A DNA stretch of 64,000 bases, taken from assembly GCA_009379815.1 (NCBI GenBank), contig WHSY01000014.1, forward strand, positions 1-64,000. The letters run 5' to 3'. Below the pieces are notes generated by a model. It did no database searches and was not told the DNA's origin. It worked only from the letters and a program-made list of their open reading frames with translations. Of this stretch, positions 33,447 through 41,437 are shown piece by piece (the stretch's first letter is position 1; each line of letters opens with the position of its first letter). Made by a program: the position numbers and the translations under genes. Source of the stretch: Pseudonocardiaceae bacterium (GTDB lineage: Bacteria > Actinomycetota > Actinomycetes > Mycobacteriales > Pseudonocardiaceae).

Positions 33447-33543
33447 GGATCCGGTGGCAACGCTCGCGGTCACGGCACCGAGCTCTACTTCGAACTCCGC
33501 GGCGACGGGCCGCTTCGTCCCCGGCTCGATGGTCAGCACATGT
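33447..33543 (+). pseudogene. N-terminal scrap of an alpha/beta hydrolase
   Basis: A forward frame reads GHGTELYFELRGDGPL, the opening beta-hairpin of alpha/beta hydrolases (usually G.ELYYE.RGDGPP), then loses similarity before the antitoxin promoter. No nucleophile or oxyanion segment follows. Relic. Confidence 0.4.
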
Positions 33544-33581
33544 GCAGCCGATGTGATCTACAGTTGCGGTACACTGTCGTC

Positions 33582-34010
33582 ATGCAGCCTTCCCGGGCGA
33601 CCTCCTATCGGCTTGACGCGGCGGTCAAGTCGCGTCTGGAGAGTCACGCCGCGGCCGAGGGGATCACGGAGCGGGCCCTGCTGGAGCGGCTCGTGTCGGA
33701 GGGTCTCGACACGATCTGTCATCCCGGCATCGTGTACCGGGACGGCCCGACGGGGCGTCGCGCGGCGCTTGCGGTCGGCCCCGACGTGTGGGAGGTCATC
33801 TCGGCGCTGCGCTACACCACCGGCAACGACGAGGAGCGCGTCGCCGCGCTGGCCGAACAGTTCGGGCTGCACCCCCGGCACATCAGATCGGCTATCGATT
33901 TCGCTGCCGCGCACCGCGAGGACATCGACACGCAGGTGGCGGCCAATGACGCCGCAGCGGAGGAGGCCCGTCGCCGCGTGGAGCAGCGGTCCGATCTCAT
34001 GGCCTCGTGA
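33582..34010 (+). CDS. antitoxin-like protein (DUF433/VapB-type HTH)
   Basis: 142-residue protein. N-terminus TSYRLDAAVKSRLESHAAAEGITERALLERLVSEGLDT is ribbon-helix-helix-like; the middle, GIVYRDGPTGRRAALAVGPDVWEVISALR, and the C-terminal ERVAALAEQFGLHPRHIRSAIDFAAAHREDID resemble DUF433-type antitoxins. The downstream gene starts 3 bp after its stop and encodes the N-terminal half of a DUF5615 PIN-like toxin. The 90-bp AT-richer stretch upstream (ATGTGATCTACAGTTGCGG) is a likely promoter. Confidence 0.65.
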   Translation: MQPSRATSYRLDAAVKSRLESHAAAEGITERALLERLVSEGLDTICHPGIVYRDGPTGRRAALAVGPDVWEVISALRYTTGNDEERVAALAEQFGLHPRHIRSAIDFAAAHREDIDTQVAANDAAAEEARRRVEQRSDLMAS

Positions 34011-34013
34011 GCG

Positions 34014-34295
34014 TTGCGATTCCTGATCGACGAGATGTTCCCGCCGGGGACCTGCTCGACGTTGATCGAGCGGGGACACGACGCGGTCCACGTCCGGGAT
34101 CGCGGCGTCGACGCGCGCCCGGACCCTGAGGTTGCGCTGCTCGCCGTCCGGGAGGATCGCGTGCTCGTGACGGAGTCCGCCCCGCCCGTCCCGTTCATCC
34201 AGTGGCTACCCGAGCCGTCACCGGCCGGCCGAACCGGGCCAGCAGCGCGGCCTGCGGGTCGGCGTCGGTGCCGATCTCGGTGCGCGGGCCGATGA
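34014..34295 (+). pseudogene. DUF5615 PIN-like toxin, truncated
   Basis: A TTG start gives LRFLIDEMFPPGTCSTLIERGHDAVHVRDRGVDARPDPEVALLAVREDRVLVTE, the acidic first half of DUF5615 PIN-like toxins (F.ID......L...GHDV.HV.E.G....D..I...A...R.LVT.D). After VTE the similarity ends, and the remaining 40 codons run antisense into the TIGR03086 gene. The C-terminal half has been lost, so the toxin is probably inactive while its antitoxin is intact. Confidence 0.65.
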
Positions 34296-34770
34296 ACCCG
34301 GCCTGGCGGTAGAGGTCCTCGGCCTGGTCGAGGAAGCCCGCGCAGGCGGCCACCAGCTCGGGATCGAGTCCCTCGTCGCCGCCGGTGGCATGTGCGGCGT
34401 CCCAGCCGTGGATGAGGTTCTCGGTGAACCGCTGCCAGGCGTAGACCTCACCGGGGAACGTGCCGTGCGGCGGGTGCGCCATGCCGTCCAGCGCCCCGTC
34501 GGCCTCGATCACGGCTGCTGCCTCGTCCCCTGCCTCGCGTGCCGCCGCGCGGGGGTCGTAGCCGAGCAGGTAGCCGCCGTATCGTTCGTCGACGGTCCCG
34601 CCGGTCAGTACCGGTGCGACGATGCGGTTGCCGGCGACGACGTGGTTGATCAGGTCGCGCACCGTCCAGCCGGCGCACGGGCTGGGTGCCGCCCACTGGT
34701 CGTCGCGTACGGCGGCGACGCGGTCGGCGAAGCTACGCACCGCGCGGCGGTGCAGGTCGCGGATGTCCAT
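34195..34770 (-). CDS. TIGR03086-family metal-binding protein (DinB/mycothiol-dependent type)
   Basis: 191-residue four-helix protein: WAAPSPCAGWTVRDLINHVVAGNRIVAPVL, then FTENLIHGWDAAHATG and FGRPV near the end. The His of NHVV and the HGWD His are the metal ligands of this group, related to mycothiol-dependent maleylpyruvate isomerase. It is the last gene of a minus-strand series with NTF2-like and methyltransferase genes. Its 3' end overlaps the truncated toxin frame, which marks a recombination joint near 34180. Confidence 0.85.
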   Translation of the reverse strand: MDIRDLHRRAVRSFADRVAAVRDDQWAAPSPCAGWTVRDLINHVVAGNRIVAPVLTGGTVDERYGGYLLGYDPRAAAREAGDEAAAVIEADGALDGMAHPPHGTFPGEVYAWQRFTENLIHGWDAAHATGGDEGLDPELVAACAGFLDQAEDLYRQAGFIGPRTEIGTDADPQAALLARFGRPVTARVATG

Positions 34771-34773
34771 GGT

Positions 34774-35136
34774 TCATCCCTTCACGTAGGAGAGCTTCTC
34801 GGCGACCAGCCCGCCGACGACCCGGAACACGTCCACGCCCCGGACATGGCCGTCCTGCGACCACCGGTAGCGCCAGCACACGACGGCGCGGTCCCCGGCG
34901 ATCAGGACGTCCTCGGTGTCGAAGACCGCGTCGGGCGAGGCGGCGAACAGCTGCTCCCAGCAGCGGCGCACCGCCTCGGTGCCCTGGTGTCGGCCGCCGT
35001 CGGGGGCGGTGGTGTCCTCGAACACGCAGTCCGGGGTCATCGCGGCCATCACGGCGTCGACGTCGTGGCGGCCGAACGCGTCGTTGAACCGGTCCAGCGC
35101 GCCCCGGGTCTCCTCGGCTGCGTCGATCGCGGTCAT
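34774..35136 (-). CDS. SnoaL/NTF2-like protein
   Basis: 120-residue cone-shaped fold: ALDRFNDAFGRHDVDAVMAAMTPDCVFEDTTAPDGGRHQGTEAVRRCWEQLFAASPDAVFDTEDVLIAGDRAVVCWRYRW. This is a SnoaL-like domain seen in isomerases, hydrolases and ligand-binding proteins. The ATG overlaps the upstream methyltransferase stop (ATGA) and the stop is 3 bp from the TIGR03086 start, so the three genes form a tight operon. Confidence 0.85.
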   Translation of the reverse strand: MTAIDAAEETRGALDRFNDAFGRHDVDAVMAAMTPDCVFEDTTAPDGGRHQGTEAVRRCWEQLFAASPDAVFDTEDVLIAGDRAVVCWRYRWSQDGHVRGVDVFRVVGGLVAEKLSYVKG

Positions 35137-36183
35137 GGCCGGGCCTCGTAGACGTTGTTGAACGGGGTCTCGGTCGCCCGGCGGAACCGGGTGAAGCCGG
35201 CGCGCTCGACCACGTCGCGGATGCGCGCCTCGCCCGCCTGGGCGCCGAGCGCGAGGTCGGGCTCCTGGGTGCGCGACACCGGCAGGCAGATCAGCGTGGA
35301 CGCGGAGTAGAAGATCCGGCCCACGGGGTTGAGGTTGTCCTCGACGCGGTCGGCCGCGGCCGGTTCGACGATCATCCAGGTGCCGTCGGGGGCCAGGGTC
35401 TGCCGCACGTAGGACGCGGCGCCCACCGGGTCGCCCATGTCGTGCAGGCAGTCGAAGTGCGTGACGAGGTCGAGGCCCGTCCCGGAGTAGTCCTTGGCCG
35501 TCGCGACCTCGAAGGTGCAGCGGTCGGCGACGCCCGCCGTCGCGGCCGCCTTGCGGGCGGCGTCGATCGAACCCTGGTGGTAGTCGGAACCGACGACGGT
35601 CGAGCTGCCGAATGCCTTGGCCATCAGGATGGTCGAGGCGCCGTAGCCGCAGCCCACGTCGGCGACCCGCGCACCGGCCCGCAGCTTGTCGACCACGCCC
35701 TCGAGCGCAGGCAGCCAGGCGTCGACGAGATTGCCGACGTAGTTGGCCTTGAAGAAGCGGTAGGTACCGGCGAACAGGCTCTCGTGGTGCTCGCCCCAGG
35801 ACACGCCCCGGCCGGTGCGCACCGCCTCGGTGAGCAGCTCGACGTCCTTGAGCGTCGAGCCGGCCACCTGCAGCCCACCGGGGACGAACAGCGGGTTGTC
35901 CTCGCTGGTCAGCGCGAACGCCTGCTCCTCGGGCAGCCGGTAGGTCCCGGCCGCGGGGTCGTACTCGGTGTAGCCGCTGGCGGCCTGCGCGGCCAGCCAC
36001 TCGGTCAGGTACCGCTCGTCGCAGCCGGTGCGGGCGGCCAGCTCGGCCGGCGTGACCGGCACGCTGTCGCCCATCGCCCGGTAGAGCCCGAGCCTATCAG
36101 CACCGTCGTCGCGTGCAGCACCGCACCGAGGTCGCCGGCGAACCGGCCCACGAACTCGTTGAGCTTGGTCTCGTCCACGGACA
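35133..36183 (-). CDS. class I SAM-dependent methyltransferase with winged-helix N-terminus, frameshifted near its start
   Basis: The catalytic part is intact: winged-helix PAELAARTGCDERYLTEWLAAQAASGYTEYDPAAGTYRLPEE, then ESLFAGTYRFFKANYVGNLVDAWLPAL, motif I VADVGCGYGASTILMAKAFG, DYHQGSIDAARKAA and DCLHDMGDPVGAASYVRQTLAPDGTWMIVEP. The native start at 36183 (ATG after GGAGGAGAC) reads MSVDETKLNEFVGRFAGDLGAVLHATTVLIG and then leaves the frame near 36093. The expected bridge G-D-R-L-G-L-Y lacks about 7 bases. The product either starts internally (MGDSVPV) or is not made. First gene of the operon with the NTF2-like and TIGR03086 proteins. Confidence 0.75.
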
Positions 36184-36320
36184 TGGTCTCCTCCTTCGTC
36201 AGGGAGACCGACGCTAGAAATCACCGGTTGCGGACAGGTAGCAACGAGCTAGCAGCCGGCCGAGGCGTTGCTCCGTCCAGGTGCTTGCCACGGGGCTCGG
36301 CGTCACGCTACGAACACGAG

Positions 36321-39029
36321 ATGGCCCTGGAGATCGGCCTCCTCGGGCGTTTCGTGGTGTGCCGCGACGGCCGGGAGATCCCGTCCGGCGAATTCGGCGG
36401 CCGGCTGAGCCGCCGGCTGGTGCGGCTGCTGGTCGTCGCCCGGGGGTCGGTGGTGACCCGCGACGCGCTGATCGACGCGCTGTGGGGTGACCGGGCGCCC
36501 TCCGATCCCGCCGCCAACCTCAACGTGCTCGTCAACCGCGCCCGCCACGGTCTGGGCGATCCCGCACTGATCGAGACCGTCGCCGGTGGGTACGCCTTCC
36601 GCGGCGGCGCGGACACCGACGTCGACGTCGAGCGGTTCGCGGTCCAGCTACGGTCGGCGTGGGAACGGCTGGCCCGCGACGACCCGGCGGGCGCCCTGGA
36701 GGCCGTCGAGGCGGCGTTGGCGACCTGGCGGGGCGACCCGCTGCCCGAGGACGCCTACACCGACTGGGCGCGATCGCACCGCGACCGGCTCGAGCAGGAC
36801 CACCAGGACGCGCTGGAGCTCGGCGGCCATGCCGCACTCGCCGCGGGCGATCCTCGCCGCGCCGCAACGCTCGCGGCGGAGGCGGCGGCACGGGCGCCGC
36901 TGCGCGAGGCCGCGCACCTGTTACTGGTGCGGGCACTGGCCGCGGGCGGCGACCGGGCCGGGGCGCTGGCCGCGTTGGGCGCGCTGCGGGACCGGTTCGC
37001 CGACGAGCTCGGCATCGACCCCTCCCGCGAGGCAGCGGAGCTGCAGGTGCAGCTGCTGCGCGACGAGCCGGCGGACAGTCCCGTCCTCCCGCAGCGCGCC
37101 ACCGCGCTGTTCGTCGGCCGCGAGCGTGAGCTGCAGCGGCTGCACGGGCTCGACGCCGAGGATCGGGTCGCCCTGGTCGCCGGTCGCTCGGGTTCGGGCA
37201 AGTCGCGGCTGCTGGGCGAGCTCGCGTCCCGGTCCCGCCGCCGCGTGCTGACCGCCCGCGCCGTGCTTGCCGAGCGCGACGCGCCCTGGGGCCTGGTGCG
37301 GACGCTGCTGCGCGCCGTGCTGCGGGCGGGCGTCGACCCGGCAACGGCGCTGCCACCGCGGCTGGCCGCCGCGGTGTGGGGTCTGCTCCCCGAGCTCGAC
37401 TCGCCGCCGGCCACACTCGATCCACAGACCCGGCGGGCCCTGGCCCTGGAGGCCACCGTGCGCCTGGTGGCGGCGACCGGCAGCCCGCTCGTGCTGATCG
37501 ACGACCTGCAGTGGGCGGACGCGAGCAGCCTCGACGCGCTCGCCGTCACCGCCGCGCGCGGTGAGGAGGTCACCCTCGTCCTCGCCTACCGGCCGGAGGA
37601 GGTCACCGCGCATCCCGAGGTCGGTCGCTTCCTCGGCGGGCTGCGCGCGGCCGGGGCATCCGTCGAGGTCGGTCTCGGGCGGCTCGACGCCGCCGCGGTC
37701 GCCGCACTGGTCGCCGACGCGGAGCTGGCGGCGCTGCTGGCCGAGCAGACCGACGGCACACCCTTCGCGATCCTCGAGGTGATCCGCTCGCTCGTGGGCG
37801 ATGGTGCGCTGCGCCGCGGCGAGCGGGGCAGGTGGCACAGCGCCGGCGACGTGCTCGACCGGGCCCGGGTGGCGGCCAGGGCCGGTCAGCGGCGCTCCAT
37901 CCTGCAGCGCGCCGAGGGCCAGCCTCCGTTACGGCGCGAGCTGCTGGCCCTGCTGGCCCTGCTCGGCCGACCGGCCGCTGCCCGGTTGCTCGCCGAGGCG
38001 GCCGGCGCGCCCACCGCAGAGGTTCTCGCCGGGCTCGACGGCCTGGGCCGTGCCGAGCTCGTCGGGCATCGCGAACGGGGTTTCGCCGTCGCGCACGACC
38101 TCGTCGGGGAGACCATCCGCGACCAGCTCGATCCCGTCGAACGGGCCCGGCGCCACGACGCGTTGGCCCGCGCGCTCGAGCAGCAGCCGGACACGTCGGG
38201 GGAACGGGCGGGGCACCTGGCGGGCGCGGGCGATCACACCGCTGCTGCCGCCGCCTACGCCGTCGCCGCCCGCGAGCGCCTCGACCGGTTCGCGCACCGC
38301 GAGGCGGCCCGGCTCGCCGAGGCAGGGCTGCGACTCGACCCCCCGGACGAGCCGGCCACCGAGCTGCTCGAGGTCCGTGCCGTCACCCGCGAGCGCGAGG
38401 GTGATCGCGACGCCGCCCGTGACGACCTGCGCGCCGCGCTGAAGCTCGCCGCGTCGCCGGGCATCCGGTCCCACTTGCTCATCCGGCTCGCGACGCTGGC
38501 CGTCGGGTCCGAGGACCTCATCCGGGCGGGCGGCCTCGTCGACCTCGCCCTGGCCGAAGCCGGTGACGACCCGGCCGCGCGCGCCCGGGCGCTGGCCGTC
38601 GGCGCCATCGTGGACATGAACCTCGAGCAGCCCTGCCGCGCGCAGCAGCGCTACGCCGCTGCACTGGCGCTCTACGAGCGGGTCGGGGACCCCCGCGGCG
38701 TCGCCGACATCCTCGACGCGCAGGCCATGGCGGGCTTCCTCGACGGCGACATCGACGGCGACATCGACGGCGGCATCGACGCGTTCGACCGCGTGGCGCG
38801 GCTGTTCGCCGACACGGGGAACCTGCTGCGGGTCATCACGCCGCGCTCCACACGCGGGCACGGCCTGGTCTTCGCCGACCGGGCCGGGGACGGGCTGGCC
38901 GACACCGCGGAGGCGGTGGAGCTCGCGCACTCGCTGGGCTACCCGGACGGTGAGACCTACGCACTGTGGCACCACAGCGAGGCGCTCGCCGCATGCGGTC
39001 GGATCGCCGACGCGATCGGCGCGGCGTAA
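36321..39029 (+). CDS. BTAD/AAA-domain regulator, interrupted by an in-frame TAA
   Basis: 902 residues to the stop. N-terminal winged helix (MALEIGLLGRFVVCRDGREI, TRDALIDALWGDRAPSD), BTAD domain to about residue 255, AAA ATPase with VGRERELQRLHGL, Walker A LVAGRSGSGKSRLL and LVLIDDLQWADASSLDAL, then TPR helices. At 39027 the codon is TAA, but the same frame continues with RALSIAQRLGHRGWTATALRALG for 135 more codons to 39434. One base change from a Glu codon explains it. The three-fold DGDIDGDIDGGID is a small internal repeat. Divergent to the methyltransferase operon, which it may regulate. Confidence 0.85.
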   Translation: MALEIGLLGRFVVCRDGREIPSGEFGGRLSRRLVRLLVVARGSVVTRDALIDALWGDRAPSDPAANLNVLVNRARHGLGDPALIETVAGGYAFRGGADTDVDVERFAVQLRSAWERLARDDPAGALEAVEAALATWRGDPLPEDAYTDWARSHRDRLEQDHQDALELGGHAALAAGDPRRAATLAAEAAARAPLREAAHLLLVRALAAGGDRAGALAALGALRDRFADELGIDPSREAAELQVQLLRDEPADSPVLPQRATALFVGRERELQRLHGLDAEDRVALVAGRSGSGKSRLLGELASRSRRRVLTARAVLAERDAPWGLVRTLLRAVLRAGVDPATALPPRLAAAVWGLLPELDSPPATLDPQTRRALALEATVRLVAATGSPLVLIDDLQWADASSLDALAVTAARGEEVTLVLAYRPEEVTAHPEVGRFLGGLRAAGASVEVGLGRLDAAAVAALVADAELAALLAEQTDGTPFAILEVIRSLVGDGALRRGERGRWHSAGDVLDRARVAARAGQRRSILQRAEGQPPLRRELLALLALLGRPAAARLLAEAAGAPTAEVLAGLDGLGRAELVGHRERGFAVAHDLVGETIRDQLDPVERARRHDALARALEQQPDTSGERAGHLAGAGDHTAAAAAYAVAARERLDRFAHREAARLAEAGLRLDPPDEPATELLEVRAVTREREGDRDAARDDLRAALKLAASPGIRSHLLIRLATLAVGSEDLIRAGGLVDLALAEAGDDPAARARALAVGAIVDMNLEQPCRAQQRYAAALALYERVGDPRGVADILDAQAMAGFLDGDIDGDIDGGIDAFDRVARLFADTGNLLRVITPRSTRGHGLVFADRAGDGLADTAEAVELAHSLGYPDGETYALWHHSEALAACGRIADAIGAA

Positions 39030-39434
39030 CGGGCGCTGTCGATCGCGCAGCGGCTCGGGCACCGCGGCTGGACCGCCACCGCGCTGCGCGCCCTGGGCAT
39101 CGCGCGGCAGGACGACGGCGACCTGACTGCGGCCGAGGACGCACTCCGCCGGTCGTTGCGCGCGAGTGAGCGCCTGCCGCTGTTCACCAGCTGGGCGCAC
39201 GCCAGGCTCGGCGCCGTCCTCGTCCGCACCGGCCGCGTCGACGAGGCGGCGCACCACGTCGACGCCGCGCTCGGCACCGGGCCCCCACTCGGGCACTACG
39301 AGGCGCGGCTGGCGCGCTGCGAGCTCGCCGTCGCGCGCCACGACGCGGACGCCGCTGCTCTGCTCGCCGACGCCGTCGACCGGGCCATCCGCGGCGGACA
39401 CCTCGCCAGCCGGCGTGCGCTCACGCCCCCGTGA
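39030..39434 (+). pseudogene. severed C-terminal TPR part of the BTAD regulator
   Basis: Same frame as the gene before it. It reads RALSIAQRLGHRGW, ALGIARQDDGDLTAAEDAL, ARLGAVLVRTGRVDEAAHHV and LARCELAVARHDADAAALLADAVDRAIRGG. The helical-repeat pattern continues the upstream protein without a break, so the TAA at 39027-39029 is a nonsense mutation or base-call error. The final stop touches the palindrome at 39431. Confidence 0.75.
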
Positions 39435-39470
39435 GTGGCGATGCGAGCTATCACTCGCATCGCCACTCAC
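39431..39470. repeat. 40-bp dispersed palindrome, family 1, copy 2
   Basis: Perfect 17-bp arms GTGAGTGGCGATGCGAG and CTCGCATCGCCACTCAC around CTATCA. Same element as 10455-10494. It lies between the regulator tail and the hemolysin-family gene. Confidence 0.88.
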
Positions 39471-39515
39471 GAGCGCGTAGCGCATGCGGACCGGCCCGGA
39501 TGAGAGGCTCACGGG

Positions 39516-40808
39516 GTGGACGGCCTCTTCCTGAACGTGCTCCTGGTCTTGGCCTTCGTCCTCGTCGGCGGGTTCTTCGCGGCCTCCGAGCTGGCGCTGG
39601 TGTCGCTGCGCGACAGCCAGGTACGCAACCTCGCCGAGCGTGGCCGCCACGGTGCCCGGGTGGCCCGGCTGCGGGAGGACCAGAACCGGTTCCTGTCCGC
39701 GGTGCAGATCGGCGTGACCTTCGCCGGGTTCTTCGCCTCCAGCTACGGCGGCGCGACCATCGCGGTCCGGCTCGAGCCGGCGCTGTCCGGCTGGGGGCTT
39801 CCGGTCGCCGTGGCCGCGACCAGCGCGCTCGTGCTCGTGACCCTGCTCGTGTCGTACGTCTCCCTGGTGCTGGGCGAGCTGGTACCCAAGCGGCTCGCGC
39901 TGCAGCGCCCGGAGAGCGTGTCGCTGTTCGTGGCCCCGGTCCTCGACCGGGTCGCGAGCCTGTTCCGCCCGGTGATCTGGCTGCTCTCGCGGTCCACCAA
40001 CGTCGTGGTCCGCCTGCTCGGCCTCGACCCGAAGGCCGGGGGCGACGTGGTCACCGAGCAGGAGCTGCGCGACATGGTCAGCACTCACGAGCAGCTCACC
40101 GTCGAGGAGCGCAGGATGCTCCGCGACGTGTTCCAGGCGACCGACCGCGTGCTGCGCGAGGTGATGGTGCCGCGGACCGAGGTGGACTTCCTGCACGGCG
40201 CGACACCGCTGGCCGATGCCGCCCGCGACGTCGCGGGCAAGCCGCACTCGCGCTACCCGGTGATCGGGGAGTCCACCGATGACGTCACCGGCTTCGTGCA
40301 CGTCCGGGACGTGCTCACCGCCGCCCAGCAGGACGGCGCACCCGCCGAGCGGAGCGTCGGCGAGATCGCCCGCGAGGTCGCGGTGCTGCCGGGAAGCAAG
40401 CCGCTGCTGCCGTCGCTGTCCGAGATGCGCCGCAGCGGCGGTCACCTCGCGGTGGTCGTCGACGAGTACGGCGGCACCGATGGCATCGTCACCCTGGAGG
40501 ACCTCGTCGAGGAGCTCATCGGTGAGATCCGGGACGAGTACGACCCGGACACCGGAGCCGCCCTGTCGCCGAGCACCGGGACGACCGACGAGCTCGACGG
40601 TCTGCTGCACCGCGACGCGGTCGATGAGCTCACCGGAGTGCAGCTACCCGAGGGCCCCTTCGCCACCCTGGGCGGCTTCGTCATGAACGAGCTCCACCGC
40701 CTGCCCACGGTCGGTGATTCCGTCGACACGCTGGGTCACCGCTTCACCGTCACCGAGATGGACGGGCGCCGGCTCGCGCGAGTGCGGGTCACACCGCTGG
40801 AGCCCTGA
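39516..40808 (+). CDS. CNNM/HlyC-CorC family transporter-associated protein
   Basis: 430-residue membrane protein. The DUF21 transmembrane domain opens MDGLFLNVLLVLAFVLVGGFFAASELALVSL and contains FLSAVQIGVTFAGFFASSYGG and LVLGELVPKRLAL. Two CBS domains follow (LREVMVPRTEVDFL, SRYPVIGESTDDVTGFVHVRDVL, GGHLAVVVDEYGGTDGIVTLEDLVEELIGEI), then a CorC_HlyC domain (LPEGPFATLGGFVMNEL). The family is linked to Mg/Co transport and is not a true hemolysin. GTG start. No partner gene adjacent. Confidence 0.92.
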   Translation: MDGLFLNVLLVLAFVLVGGFFAASELALVSLRDSQVRNLAERGRHGARVARLREDQNRFLSAVQIGVTFAGFFASSYGGATIAVRLEPALSGWGLPVAVAATSALVLVTLLVSYVSLVLGELVPKRLALQRPESVSLFVAPVLDRVASLFRPVIWLLSRSTNVVVRLLGLDPKAGGDVVTEQELRDMVSTHEQLTVEERRMLRDVFQATDRVLREVMVPRTEVDFLHGATPLADAARDVAGKPHSRYPVIGESTDDVTGFVHVRDVLTAAQQDGAPAERSVGEIAREVAVLPGSKPLLPSLSEMRRSGGHLAVVVDEYGGTDGIVTLEDLVEELIGEIRDEYDPDTGAALSPSTGTTDELDGLLHRDAVDELTGVQLPEGPFATLGGFVMNELHRLPTVGDSVDTLGHRFTVTEMDGRRLARVRVTPLEP

Positions 40809-40822
40809 CGGGCGGTAGGTGG

Positions 40823-41437
40823 TCAGCGGGGTGGCCTGCCTCGCCGGGGCGGGAGCAGCGTGACGGCGCCGAGCAGGAGGAACACGAGAGCGACCTCGCG
40901 CACCGGGCTCGGGGCCAGCGAGGGGTCGGCGATGAGCACGTCGATCGGGACGAAGAACACGTTGGTGAGCAGCCCCGCCCCGAGCACCGCCAGCACCGTG
41001 CCGGCGGTCGGCCGAACCCAGCGGGGCAGCCGCGGCCCGGTGGCGGCCGGGGCCGGACTGTACCGCAGCCGCAGCCAGAGGACGCCCGCCACGACGAGGT
41101 CGGCGATGGTGGCGATGAGACCCGTCACGGTCACCTCCACCGGGCGAAAGACGAGCAGGCTCGGCACGCCGACGGTGCGGGTCCACACCCAGATCAGCGC
41201 CGAGGTAACCGCGAGCGCGACACCCAGCCGCAGCGGCCGGCGGCCGGGCTCGCCGGTGACCATGCCGGTCAGCAACAGCCCCAGTCCGGCTGCTACCGCG
41301 AGGTGTGTCCCCGCGAGCAGCGGCATCACTATCCACTCCTGCCAGCCGGCGGCCAGATGCGCCAGCCAGGCGAACACCAGCACGGCGCCGGTGACCGGTG
41401 CGGTCGGTACGGCCCGCACGGCCGTCGCGGCGCTCAC
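40823..41437 (-). CDS. membrane protein of unknown function next to a multicopper oxidase
   Basis: 204-residue protein with about five hydrophobic helices (TGAVLVFAWLAHLAAG, VMPLLAGTHLAVAAGLGLLLTGMVTG, LGVALAVTSALIWVWT, GLIATIADLVVAGVLWLRL, TVLAVLGAGLLTNVFFVPIDVLIA) and a basic C-terminus. Its ATG overlaps the oxidase stop by ATGA, so it is expressed with the oxidase. Perhaps a membrane anchor or copper/redox partner (inference); no family recognised. Confidence 0.65.
   Translation of the reverse strand: MSAATAVRAVPTAPVTGAVLVFAWLAHLAAGWQEWIVMPLLAGTHLAVAAGLGLLLTGMVTGEPGRRPLRLGVALAVTSALIWVWTRTVGVPSLLVFRPVEVTVTGLIATIADLVVAGVLWLRLRYSPAPAATGPRLPRWVRPTAGTVLAVLGAGLLTNVFFVPIDVLIADPSLAPSPVREVALVFLLLGAVTLLPPRRGRPPR

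Noticed and set aside
39027-39029. The in-frame TAA of the BTAD regulator as a recoded codon
   Set aside because: TAA is not read as selenocysteine or pyrrolysine, and the expected residue is Glu in a TPR helix, so a nonsense change or base error is simpler.
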